Origin: Desulfobacteraceae bacterium
GTDB taxonomy: Bacteria; Desulfobacterota; Desulfobacteria; Desulfobacterales; Desulfosarcinaceae
DNA length: 64,000 nucleotides
NCBI GenBank assembly: GCA_003599575.1
Contig: QZKV01000133.1
Location: forward strand, 1 to 64,000
Direction of reading: 5' to 3'
Both the position numbers and the translations under genes were made by a program. Under the pieces are notes generated by a model that saw only the letters and a program-made list of their open reading frames with translations, was not told the origin of the DNA and did not search any database. Shown here one piece after another: positions 35,557 to 42,714 of this stretch. The first letter of the stretch is position 1; every line of letters starts with the position of its first letter.

Positions 35557-36753
35557 CTAAGCCGCACTAGGATCGGCCTGCACCCCGAGGATGCGCAATG
35601 CCTGGCCGAGAAACGATTTGGCACCTGCGGCATTGCGTGTGCTGTCGCGCATGATCTCAATGGCGATTTGGCGAAGATGACCCAATGCCTGGGGTGTATT
35701 CAGATTGTCGTCCATGGCGGCATAAAAAACTTTTTCAAACGGCAGCGGATCGATTGCACGGCCGCGGCCGTCGGGTCGCAGCCAGGCTTGCCGAAACAAT
35801 TCGTCCGTTTCTTTAGCCATTCGTAAGTCGCGCGGATCGAAGATCCATTGTTGGGCATAATGGTGATCGAGAATGCTGATTCGCAAGACATTGCCGCCCA
35901 TGTGGCGCAGATCCTGAAGTCTGATCGAATCTTGCGAACCTCCGCCCAGTGAATGCTTGGGCAGGACCACCGGACCGGTATGGACCCAGTAGCGCGAAAA
36001 GGTTTTGCCGGTGATGCATTCGGACTGTGCTACGCTGCATTCATGGTGGGGGAAAATCAGATCTATACCGCCGCCATTGATATCCACGGTAGGACCCAGA
36101 AATTTCATGGCCATGGCGGCACATTCGACATGCCACCCGGGACGGCCCTTGCCCCAAGGGGAATCCCACACGGGTTCGCCGGTTCGCCCGGATTGCCAGA
36201 GCACGAAATCAAGCGGATTCAGTTTCCGGGGGTCGTCCGGATGATTGCCTTTTCGGTTGGCCGCCGGCAGCCATTGGTCGCGCGGCAGCCTGCTGAGCCT
36301 CCCGAATGGGCTGTATGAGGCGACATCGAAATAGACATGGCCGTTTTTTTTATAAGCCCATCTTCCTTCGAGCAGCTTTTCAATATGCCAGATCATGGCT
36401 GGGATCAAATCGGTGACGCGGGGGAAAATTGTGGGCGCCAAATTTCCCAGCCAATGCATGTCCGATAAAAAACGGTAGGTGTTTTGGTCGCTGATCTCCC
36501 GCCAATCCGCATTTTGCGCATCGGCCTTTTCAAAGATCCGGTCATCGATATCGGTCAAATTTTGGACATACACGACCCGGTGCCCCAGATGGCGCAGATA
36601 GCGCACCAGCACATCAAAGTGAACATAGGTAAAGGCGTGACCAAGGCTGGCCGCATCAAAGGGGGTGAGGCCGCAGACATATACGCCGACCGGACCGTCG
36701 TGTGCGATAAATGGATCTTTCTGCAGCGTCATGCTGTTGAAGAGATATAACAT
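35557..36753 (-). CDS. Cysteinyl-tRNA-synthetase-like ligase (MshC-like) with degenerate KMSKS
   Basis: This 398-residue class I synthetase-fold protein has the zinc cysteine and HIGH-like region as YVCGLTPFDAASLGHAFTYV, and the second zinc site as GRPGWHVECAAMAM with FPHHECSVAQSE. The glutamate that follows HHE in true CysRS is replaced by Ser (HHECS), as in the mycothiol enzyme MshC. The catalytic KMSKS loop is replaced by LPKHSLGG, losing both lysines. The protein is about 60 residues shorter than CysRS and lacks most of the anticodon-binding domain. So it probably does not charge tRNA. It may ligate cysteine to a small molecule or be a regulator. The true tRNA synthetase must lie elsewhere. 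Confidence 0.75.
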   Translation of the reverse strand: MLYLFNSMTLQKDPFIAHDGPVGVYVCGLTPFDAASLGHAFTYVHFDVLVRYLRHLGHRVVYVQNLTDIDDRIFEKADAQNADWREISDQNTYRFLSDMHWLGNLAPTIFPRVTDLIPAMIWHIEKLLEGRWAYKKNGHVYFDVASYSPFGRLSRLPRDQWLPAANRKGNHPDDPRKLNPLDFVLWQSGRTGEPVWDSPWGKGRPGWHVECAAMAMKFLGPTVDINGGGIDLIFPHHECSVAQSECITGKTFSRYWVHTGPVVLPKHSLGGGSQDSIRLQDLRHMGGNVLRISILDHHYAQQWIFDPRDLRMAKETDELFRQAWLRPDGRGRAIDPLPFEKVFYAAMDDNLNTPQALGHLRQIAIEIMRDSTRNAAGAKSFLGQALRILGVQADPSAA

Positions 36754-36796
36754 CCCCGTATGGTTCCGTATTGCCGCTCCACCGGCGCCGTGGGCA

Positions 36797-37138
36797 TCAG
36801 CATGTCAGATGAAAGGCTCCGGCGACCTTTTTGCCTTTGGCGACCATGCGGTTAAACAAACGTTGCGCTTGCGGGGTGGTTTGGGCGATGTATTCGATTT
36901 TGCGCCGTGCCAACGTGTTTTCCAGGACATCGGTCATTTTCATTTGTCCATGATAGCCCGTGCCGAATACGATCAGGTCCGGGGTGGCCGAGATAATGTC
37001 GCCGACATCTTCAATGCTCACCACGTGTCCCCCCTCCCGATACCAGTTCCCGACGACCCGGCCGTCGATGATCTTCAAGTCACTGGTAAAAACATTGTCC
37101 TCGATCACCATACGACCGAAAGAATAGGATTGTATCAT
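36797..37138 (-). CDS. Mth938-like domain protein (DUF498)
   Basis: This 113-residue protein matches the Mth938/NDUFAF3-like family. It opens with SYSFGRMVIEDNVFTSDLKI and contains the conserved DLIVFGTGYHGQMKMTD. Bacterial members have no settled function; the eukaryotic relative helps assemble respiratory complex I. AAAGGAGGTGGC lies before ATG. It lies directly upstream of the CysRS-like gene on the same strand with a 43-bp gap, so they may form an operon. Confidence 0.85.
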   Translation of the reverse strand: MIQSYSFGRMVIEDNVFTSDLKIIDGRVVGNWYREGGHVVSIEDVGDIISATPDLIVFGTGYHGQMKMTDVLENTLARRKIEYIAQTTPQAQRLFNRMVAKGKKVAGAFHLTC

Positions 37139-37208
37139 CGGCCACCTCCTTTCCTTAAGGTGTCTACCTGTGTTTCCTGCCTGCTGCTAACCCGGCAGGG
37201 CGTCTGCA

Positions 37209-37979
37209 CTATCGTTCTTCTTCCGGTATGAATTGATCCGGCGGTACCATAGGCAGATCATCGCTGACGGCCTTATGAGGATCGATTTCCCCGCTTTCCC
37301 CTTCGAAGGCGGTCTGCTTCTCGTCGGCATTCAGTTCTTCTTCCTCATCGGCGTCGCTTTGTTCCACCCAAACCGATTCGGACAGTTTGATCCGATCGAT
37401 CACGTCGTCGATTCCAAAGTCCTCTTGTACGATTTCCATGACCGCCTGGTGCTGAGACGTGCTGGGTAAAACTCCCGACAGGTAAACAACGCCCTCGTCG
37501 CAGGATACCCTCAGCCCGTCGGCTTCCAACTTGTTGTTGGCGGTTATTTCATTCCAGATGGCCTCGCAGATTTCTTCATCGTTGAGTTCGCCCTCCTGAA
37601 CCTGCTCGGCCATGGTCAGCGGCGCCGAGCCGGTAAAATTTTCACGCTGTTCAGCGCACTCCACGCACTCGCGCGCCCAAGGCAGGGCATGCAGCCGGCC
37701 GAGCGATATCGGTTCACCACAGGCGGTGCACAATCCATATTCGCCGGTTTCGATGCGGGCCAGCGCGTCGTCGATTTTTAAGATTTCTTGATGGTGGCGG
37801 TGATCAAGACGCTCCAGGTCGCGCGCCATGTTTTCCTTGCTGGCACTCTCTTCCAGCTCTCTTTCCTTTTCACTCAGGTTCTGCCAAGAGGAGCGAAAGG
37901 AACTGCGCCAATGCAGAATTTCCCGGCGCCTTTCCAGCAGTTTCTCTTCAAACTCATGCAAAATCTGATCTTTGGGCAT
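37209..37979 (-). CDS. DksA/TraR zinc-finger protein with BON domain
   Basis: This 256-residue protein has an N-terminal coiled coil of DksA type (residues 1-70, ILHEFEEKLLERRREILHWR and LERLDHRHHQEILKIDDALA), then a zinc finger (CTACGEPISLGRLHALPWAR with CVECAEQ). A BON domain (about residues 145-205, NDEEICEAIWNEITANNKLE, with GVVYLSGVLPS) and an acidic tail follow. DksA proteins bind RNA polymerase and work with ppGpp. BON domains are usually found in envelope or cytoplasmic proteins that bind lipids or polymers. The fusion is unusual. ATG 37979 has GGGAGG upstream; a longer reading that starts at 38153 is rejected. Confidence 0.85.
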   Translation of the reverse strand: MPKDQILHEFEEKLLERRREILHWRSSFRSSWQNLSEKERELEESASKENMARDLERLDHRHHQEILKIDDALARIETGEYGLCTACGEPISLGRLHALPWARECVECAEQRENFTGSAPLTMAEQVQEGELNDEEICEAIWNEITANNKLEADGLRVSCDEGVVYLSGVLPSTSQHQAVMEIVQEDFGIDDVIDRIKLSESVWVEQSDADEEEELNADEKQTAFEGESGEIDPHKAVSDDLPMVPPDQFIPEEER

Positions 37980-38345
37980 GGAATTAAATCCTCCCATCTG
38001 GTGTCGCATCGATCGGTCGACACCATGATTTGAGGCAGTATATCCTTGCGATTTGACATGCCTACCCCATTCAAAGATAGGGGAGGGGGCATCTGGTTTT
38101 AATGGGGTGTCAATGGTATCGAGGCTCGCTTCGAGCCGTATCCTTCGAGGCAATCCGCGGCAGATGGTGAATACCGGACCGGATGTTTATGGGTCCAATG
38201 AGAATACTTACAGGGGAAAGCGGCTGCGCCGTTCGGAGGCAAAGATTTCCATTCAAAGGGGCACCAGAATGAGCCGCTCTTGGGGACAGCATTTCTGTTG
38301 TCATGCTTATGAGCGCGTGTTAAACAGCTGATTTTCAGGCTGGAA
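37980..38345. other. Noncoding chromosomal flank left of the integrated element
   Basis: This 366-bp stretch lies between the DksA-BON start and the left attachment repeat. It holds the presumed promoter of the DksA-BON gene and an imperfect hairpin CTACCCC...GGGGAG near 38062-38085. ORFs predicted here lack ribosome sites and family similarity. Before integration it would have been directly downstream of the tRNA-Sec gene. Confidence 0.55.
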
Positions 38346-38376
38346 AAAGAAATGGCGGAAGTGCATGGGAATCGAA
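38346..38376. repeat. Left attachment site (attL), 31-bp direct repeat
   Basis: The sequence starting AAAGAAATGGCGGAAGTGCA is identical for 31 bp to 48082-48112. Beyond it the left side continues TCATG and the right side CCCACCC, so the repeat ends sharply. It contains the CCA end and the 3' acceptor half of tRNA-Sec on the minus strand. Confidence 0.92.
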
Positions 38377-38518
38377 TCATGTAAAAAGGGAAAAATTGTC
38401 AATAAAATCAAGCTGGTCAAATTAAACTATTTATTTAAATAACAAACATTTAAGATATATATAGAAGCCTGTAGAAAACAAAGGAAACACCGAAAAAAGT
38501 AGGGATGTTTCCTGCATC

Positions 38519-38540
38519 TGTTGCCAAAATGTTGCCAAAG
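38519..38540. repeat. Left arm-type direct repeats (putative integrase binding)
   Basis: Two head-to-tail 11-bp repeats, TGTTGCCAAAA (38519-38529) and TGTTGCCAAAG (38530-38540). The same pair, in the same orientation and phase, lies at 48023-48044 inside the other end of the element. In circular attP they would flank the core on both sides, as arm sites of tyrosine integrases do. Confidence 0.55.
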
Positions 38541-38576
38541 ACCCGGTTGGGGAATTTCCTCAGCCGGGTTTTTTTT
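38541..38576. terminator. Intrinsic terminator at the left end of the element
   Basis: ACCCGG and CCGGGT form the stem base with GGGGAA/TTTCC above it, followed by eight T residues (38569-38576). It would stop transcription entering from the left or from the chromosome. Confidence 0.7.
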
Positions 38577-38605
38577 ATTGTCCGACAAAAAGTTGTTGAC
38601 GATTA

Positions 38606-38631
38606 GATAGATATAGAATACATCCAATACC
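38606..38631 (+). promoter_or_regulatory. 26-bp repeat, copy 1, directly before the MerR-like gene
   Basis: GATAGAT, 8 variable bases, then CATCCAATACC. The same layout occurs at 39125-39150 with 18 of 26 positions fixed. It ends one base before the ATG of 38633, where a ribosome site would be expected, so binding there would block translation or transcription. Confidence 0.5.
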
Positions 38632-38632
38632 C

Positions 38633-39109
38633 ATGAAAGACAGATTTCTCATAGGCGAGGTCATCAGGGTGTTGGGAATACCTCGCGAGCGGCTAAAGGA
38701 ATGGCAGTTGCGCGGGTTTATCACGCCTTCCATACAATCCCAGCAGGGCGCACGGGTGCTCCACTCGTACACGTTTTTTGACATGGTTGTGATTAAAACC
38801 TTTGATCAGCTTATCACGCGGGGCCTCAATCGGAAGTGGGCATCATGGTGTGTGATGAATATGTACGATTTTGAGAAAGAGCTCCTTTCAGATGATACGC
38901 GGTTCATGGTTTTTTATAACTACCCCGAATCAGCGACAGCGAGACCCCCATTCAGCATAATTTCAAAAGAGCTTACAAAGAAGTCCTTCTATGAGCTGTT
39001 TATGCAGGATGTGATTCAGTGGGAGGAAGAAACTTTCGATGATGCGCTGATTCTGAATTTCGATCGGATCAGGCGATTCGTCCATGAACGAGCTGTTATG
39101 ATCGGTTAA
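38633..39109 (+). CDS. MerR-like HTH regulator (possible excisionase/regulator)
   Basis: This 158-residue protein has an N-terminal MerR/excisionase-type HTH (FLIGEVIRVLGIPRERLKEW, then LRGFITPS), then a conserved HSYTFFDMVVIKTFDQLI, and a C-terminal helical part that I do not recognise. It is the leftmost gene of the element, where excisionase or early regulators often lie. No Shine-Dalgarno precedes ATG; instead a repeat (38606-38631) ends there. So it may be translated leaderless or be autoregulated. Its target sites are unproven. Confidence 0.7.
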   Translation: MKDRFLIGEVIRVLGIPRERLKEWQLRGFITPSIQSQQGARVLHSYTFFDMVVIKTFDQLITRGLNRKWASWCVMNMYDFEKELLSDDTRFMVFYNYPESATARPPFSIISKELTKKSFYELFMQDVIQWEEETFDDALILNFDRIRRFVHERAVMIG

Positions 39110-39124
39110 TTTTTTTTGGTCATT

Positions 39125-39150
39125 GATAGATGCAAGTTGCATCCAATACC
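39125..39150 (+). promoter_or_regulatory. 26-bp repeat, copy 2, upstream of the small HTH gene
   Basis: GATAGAT, GCAAGTTG, CATCCAATACC. A palindrome GATGCAA-G-TTGCATC overlaps it (39129-39143). It lies 16 bp before ATG 39167, after a GCAGGAGGC site begins. Together with 38606-38631 it forms a candidate operator pair for the element's early genes. Confidence 0.5.
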
Positions 39151-39166
39151 AGCAGGAGGCAAGAAA

Positions 39167-39373
39167 ATGGAAGTTGACTATCGGCTGAAAGCAAAGATTG
39201 CTGAAAAATTCGGGACCCAGTGGCGGTTCGCTTACTTTCTTGGAATAGACGAAGCGATCGTCAGCAAGGTGGTCAATCGGCGGCAAAAAAGGAGATGCTG
39301 GTTGACGGCGGAAAGAAAGCGGGCATGGGCCGACGCGCTTGGGTGCAGGCCGGAGGAAATTTTCGAGGATTAA
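39167..39373 (+). CDS. Small Cro/XRE-like HTH protein
   Basis: This 68-residue DNA-binding protein has a Cro-like HTH (KIAEKFGTQWRFAYFLGIDE, then VSKVVNRRQKRRC). AGGAGGC lies before ATG 39167; a longer reading from 39116 would cover the operator repeat and is rejected. It sits 57 bp after the MerR-like gene. Typical for a phage-like regulator, it may act on the shared 26-bp repeats. Confidence 0.7.
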   Translation: MEVDYRLKAKIAEKFGTQWRFAYFLGIDEAIVSKVVNRRQKRRCWLTAERKRAWADALGCRPEEIFED

Positions 39374-39377
39374 AGCA

Positions 39378-39611
39378 ATGAGCAGCAGCGATTACGACAG
39401 AATCCTTTCATGGCTGATGGAGCAATACCCGGGCCGTATGTTTCTGGGGGTCAAAGAGTTGGCGGAGATTTACGGTTGCTCGGAAAAAACGATTTATTGC
39501 CGGACCCATCGTAAGGCTTCGAAACGGTTTCCAGTACAACCGGCGCGGGTGCCGGGGAAAAAATTCAAGTTGACGGATATTGCAAGGGCGCTGTCGGCAT
39601 CTGAGTCGTGA
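39378..39611 (+). CDS. Small HTH DNA-binding protein
   Basis: This 77-residue protein has an HTH segment in FLGVKELAEIYGCSEKTIYC and a basic tail (ASKRFPVQPARVPGKKFKLT). It is like the helix-turn-helix proteins of phages (HTH_17/AlpA type). It begins 4 bp after the previous stop, so translation is likely coupled. Role (repressor, excisionase) not determined. Confidence 0.6.
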   Translation: MSSSDYDRILSWLMEQYPGRMFLGVKELAEIYGCSEKTIYCRTHRKASKRFPVQPARVPGKKFKLTDIARALSASES

Positions 39612-39626
39612 TGGAATCGCACAGTT

Positions 39627-40457
39627 ATGAAAAATGGCAATTGGATCCCGCTGGATAAATGCTTGGCGCGAAGGCTGCTTCCTACCAAAGACAGGGCTTA
39701 TAGTCGCGCCGAGGCGGCACTTAGTCTGCAGCTTGATTATGACGCTGGTAAACCGGCGACGGTGGCAGGGTATGCAAGTTGTTGGGGATGGTCCAGGGGT
39801 AAGGTTGCACGGTTTCTTAAAGAGCTTGGGGTCAAAATCGAATATGGCGAACCCACTGATCGGAAACAGAATCAAAACGGACAGATCATGATACAGATCG
39901 CGGACAGATCGCGAACAGATAACGAGCAGATCAGAATCATTGATTCCAGGCACTTAGAGAGCAAAACGGACAGATCGCGAACAGATAACGGACAGATAAC
40001 GGACAGATCATGGAGCACTACTAGTAATCCTAATCCTGATCCTGATCCTGATCCTGATCCTGATCCTAAGAATACCCCCCTAACCCCCCACGGGGGGGCG
40101 CCCTCGCAGGCACTGAAAGAGGGTCAGCACGAAGGCACTGACGCAGGGTCAGCAGCCCCCATACCCTTTGCCGAAATAATCGCTTACCTGAACGACAAGA
40201 CCGGAAAACAATTCAAAGCATCGACCCGGGAAACGCAACGGCATATCCGCGCGCGGTGGGGTGAGGGGTTTCGATTACATGATTTCAAGCGAGTTGTTGA
40301 CAACAAAGCGAGCGCGTGGAGCAGCGATCCGAAGATGGCCGATTACCTGCGCCCGCAAACGTTGTTCGGAACGAAGTTCGAGGCGTATCTGAATGAAGGA
40401 AAAACAAAGCGGCGTGAAGTGCCGATCGGAGGACAGTTCCAGAAGCATGACGAATAA
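39627..40457 (+). CDS. Phage replication protein with Phg_2220_C-type C-terminal domain
   Basis: This 276-residue protein has an N-terminal winged-helix-like domain (RRLLPTKDRAYSRAEAALSL, then SCWGWSRGKVARFLKELGVK). A repetitive linker follows: TDRSRTDN twice, then NPNPDPDPDPDPDP from six-base repeats. The C-terminal domain (IIAYLNDKTGKQFKASTRET, RHIRARWGEGFRLHDFKRVV, WSSDPKMADYLRPQTLFGTKF) is typical of phage helicase loader/initiator proteins. It lies directly before dnaB, overlapping its start by 11 bp. The DNA encoding its linker carries iterons (39878-40010), suggesting the origin is inside the gene, as in phage lambda O. Confidence 0.8.
   Translation: MKNGNWIPLDKCLARRLLPTKDRAYSRAEAALSLQLDYDAGKPATVAGYASCWGWSRGKVARFLKELGVKIEYGEPTDRKQNQNGQIMIQIADRSRTDNEQIRIIDSRHLESKTDRSRTDNGQITDRSWSTTSNPNPDPDPDPDPDPKNTPLTPHGGAPSQALKEGQHEGTDAGSAAPIPFAEIIAYLNDKTGKQFKASTRETQRHIRARWGEGFRLHDFKRVVDNKASAWSSDPKMADYLRPQTLFGTKFEAYLNEGKTKRREVPIGGQFQKHDE
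39878..40010. other. Iteron cluster inside the replication gene; putative origin
   Basis: Five copies of CGGACAGAT start at 39878, 39901, 39967, 39989 and 40000. Two are extended to an identical 24-bp unit (39901-39924 and 39967-39990), starts 66 bp apart. A tandem CCTGAT array follows at about 40030-40065, then C/G-runs at 40074-40099. Origins with iterons inside the initiator gene are well known in lambdoid phages; this site is inferred from arrangement only. Confidence 0.55.
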
Positions 40458-41733
40458 GCTTCCCCATAACATCGACACGGAGCAGCGGGTGCTGGCGTAT
40501 TGCCTGCTTGGTGAATGCTCAGAAGTGTTGTCGATACTCAGCCCCGCGGATTTTTATGCAACAAAACACCAGCTAATTTTCGGCGCAATTCGGGATCTGT
40601 ATCAGAAAAACGAGCCGGCCGATTTTCAGGTTGTCGCCGAGGCGCTTCGATCGGCGGGGGAATTGGAAAAGGCGGGCGGGGCATCGTATCTCGTGAATTT
40701 GGTCGATGAAGTGCCGTCGGCAAGTAGCGGAGAATATTTCGCGCGTTCGGTGAAGAATTACGCGGTTCGGCGCAGCGTTATCAGTAGGGCGGCGGCGATT
40801 ACAAAGAGCGGGTATGATCCGACATGTTCAGTAGAAAGCCTGCTGGACGAAGCGCAGGGCGGGTTTTTGGAGATATCGCTGAATGCAGCATCGGTGGGGG
40901 AGGCGGCGGCGCCGTTTGCGGATTTGTCTTGTCAACTCATGGAGCGGTTGGATTCGGGGCAGTTTGCGGAAAATAGGGGTGTCTCGACAGGGTTGAAGCA
41001 AGCTGATGATTTGTTAGGGGGGTTGTTTCCGGGCGATTTGAGCATTGTTGCGGCGCGGCCGGGGAACGGTAAAAGCGCCCTCTTGCTCACGATTGCGTCG
41101 AACATTGCGATGCAGGGGGACCCGGTGCTGATATTCAGCCTCGAAATGCCCCGGCTGCAGTTGTTCGAGCGGCAGATCGCGCGCATGGCGCGGGTAAACG
41201 TCTCGAAATTCAGGCAGCCGAAAACGTTCGCGAGGCACGAGATCGAGCGGATCGCGGAGGCGCTGCAAAGCGCGTATGAGTTGCCGGTGTTCGTAGACGA
41301 TACGCCCTATCTCGCACATGGGGAGATGATCAGAAGGGCGCGGCGGGAGCACAGGAAGCGCGGCATCAGGGCGATCATGATCGACTACTTGCAATTGATA
41401 CGGATTTCGATGCCGAACAGGACGCGGGACTTGGAGCTTGGAGAAGTGACGCGATCGTTAAAGGGGTTGGCAAAAGAGTTGGGTGTGCCGGTCGTGTTGG
41501 CGTCGCAGCTGAACAGGCAAGTTGAACTGCGCAAAGACCCGGTGCCGATGTTGGCGGATTTGCGGGATTCGGGAAACATCGAGCAGGACGCGGATAATGT
41601 GGTGTTTCTGTATCAGGATGAGAATACCGGGGAGGATTATCGGTGGTTTTATGTTGCAAAGCAAAGGCAGGGCGTTTTGGCAAAAAATAAGCTGCGATGG
41701 GTCGGCTACACGACTTCATTTGAGAATGAATAA
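40447..41733 (+). CDS. dnaB: Replicative DNA helicase DnaB (element-encoded)
   Basis: This 428-residue helicase has the N-terminal DnaB domain (residues 5-100, NIDTEQRVLAYCLLGECSEV) and the ATPase with Walker A ARPGNGKS at 203-210, the RecA-like IFSLEMPRLQLFERQIARMA, and DYLQLI with the later ASQLNRQVELRKDPVPMLAD. It unwinds DNA at the fork, fed by the loader protein encoded just upstream. ATG 40447 overlaps the previous gene by 11 bp with GGAGG about 12 bp upstream. It is slightly shorter than chromosomal DnaB (about 450-470) and belongs to the integrated element. Confidence 0.93.
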   Translation: MTNKLPHNIDTEQRVLAYCLLGECSEVLSILSPADFYATKHQLIFGAIRDLYQKNEPADFQVVAEALRSAGELEKAGGASYLVNLVDEVPSASSGEYFARSVKNYAVRRSVISRAAAITKSGYDPTCSVESLLDEAQGGFLEISLNAASVGEAAAPFADLSCQLMERLDSGQFAENRGVSTGLKQADDLLGGLFPGDLSIVAARPGNGKSALLLTIASNIAMQGDPVLIFSLEMPRLQLFERQIARMARVNVSKFRQPKTFARHEIERIAEALQSAYELPVFVDDTPYLAHGEMIRRARREHRKRGIRAIMIDYLQLIRISMPNRTRDLELGEVTRSLKGLAKELGVPVVLASQLNRQVELRKDPVPMLADLRDSGNIEQDADNVVFLYQDENTGEDYRWFYVAKQRQGVLAKNKLRWVGYTTSFENE

Positions 41734-41775
41734 AAAGGGATTCGTTAAAAAGTTGGATAGAAGGGATTGGGAAAA

Positions 41776-42072
41776 ATGAGCGGTGCAAAAGCAATCGGGA
41801 TCGGTTCGTTTTTGGGGTCAGGGCCCCAAAAGGGAAAGGGTGAGTTCCGACAAACCATGGAGCGTGGATCGTTCGAGTTCGGGCGGGTTGTCGAGCACGG
41901 CGACGAACAGCAGATTATCGAGGCGCTGGCATGCACGCAGGCATTGCTGACAATGCAATATTCCCTCCTTGCTCAGGCCAGGTTCGATGTCAACGCGTTG
42001 CAGGCGGCGGCGCAGCAGATGGTGAAGCGGGCGATGGATGAGCTGGAAGGGGGCGCCGGGAAGAAACAATAA
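41776..42072 (+). CDS. Hypothetical protein (element-encoded)
   Basis: This 98-residue protein opens MSGAKAIGIGSFLGSGPQKG and has a helical C-terminal part (EQQIIEALACTQALLTMQYS, LQAAAQQMVKRAMDELEGGA). I recognise no family. It lies 40 bp after dnaB on the same strand. A coiled-coil tendency suggests an assembly or regulatory role, but nothing more can be said. Confidence 0.5.
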   Translation: MSGAKAIGIGSFLGSGPQKGKGEFRQTMERGSFEFGRVVEHGDEQQIIEALACTQALLTMQYSLLAQARFDVNALQAAAQQMVKRAMDELEGGAGKKQ

Positions 42073-42180
42073 AGCGGGTCCTTTGGAGGCCGGGGCACAC
42101 CAGCGGTTTCGGGCGGCGCACCATTCGGGGCCGCTCGTGGGTAAAATTTTTCATGTAACAATAAATTTTCAGGTGCGGAG

Positions 42181-42438
42181 ATGAACGGAAAAGAGGGCAT
42201 TGAGCGGGAGCTTGCCCGGGTGGCAAGGGCAGAATCATCGGTTGCCGGAGAAGATTCACAAAGAACGGCAAAAGCAGAGTGGATGAGGGTTTCGGAGGTC
42301 TGCACATTGTTCGGAATCAGTCGATCATACGGATATAAACTCGTCCAAAACGGATATTTTGAAACGGTACGTTTGGGTCGAAGTGTTCGAATTTCACGCC
42401 GGTCGGTGGAAGAATTCTTGGAAAGAAATGTCCTCTAA
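42181..42438 (+). CDS. Small HTH (excisionase-type) protein
   Basis: This 85-residue protein has a DNA-binding HTH in its C-terminal half (WMRVSEVCTLFGISRSYGYK, then NGYFETVRLGRSVRISRRSV), matching helix-turn-helix domain family 17 and excisionase-like proteins. The N-terminus is short and charged. It lies just upstream of the terminator and the capsid gene. It may regulate excision or capsid expression; no direct evidence. Confidence 0.65.
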   Translation: MNGKEGIERELARVARAESSVAGEDSQRTAKAEWMRVSEVCTLFGISRSYGYKLVQNGYFETVRLGRSVRISRRSVEEFLERNVL

Positions 42439-42654
42439 GTCCACTATGTCCACTTGTTCCGACATTTTGCATGGGTCGCTTGACATAGCGACAGAACGCG
42501 GGTTAGAGATTATCATCCGGCAGCGAGAGCGCCGGTTTCACAAGGATCGAGCAGCGCAAGCGTTCGATCAATATCCCGATAGCGAAAGCATCGGGGCAAA
42601 ACCTACCACAACCGGCAAATGCGATGGAAAGCGTTTCCGGGACGTGGCGAGCGA

Positions 42655-42697
42655 AAGCCGTCAGGTGGAATTAAACCACTGGCGGCTTTTGTTTTTT
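42655..42697 (+). terminator. Intrinsic terminator directly upstream of the capsid gene
   Basis: A 13-14-base stem, AAGCCGTCAGGTGG with CCACTGGCGGCTT, closes a 7-nt AATTAAA loop, followed by TTGTTTTTT. It ends 17 bp before the ATG of the protease-capsid gene (42715), ahead of its GGAGAAG ribosome site. Capsid expression from upstream would need read-through or antitermination. Confidence 0.75.
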
Positions 42698-42714
42698 GGC
42701 GGAGAAGTAAAGTA

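Noticed and set aside
38427-38627. 66-codon minus-strand ORF at the left end of the element
   Set aside because: It covers the terminator and arm repeats; its composition follows the A/T-rich DNA and it has no likely start signal.
42359-42714. 118-codon ORF between the HTH gene and the capsid gene
   Set aside because: It overlaps the HTH gene out of frame, runs through a strong terminator hairpin and has no ribosome site. Only the 276-bp leader is likely real. A remnant of a lost upstream head gene was considered but no family sequence was found.
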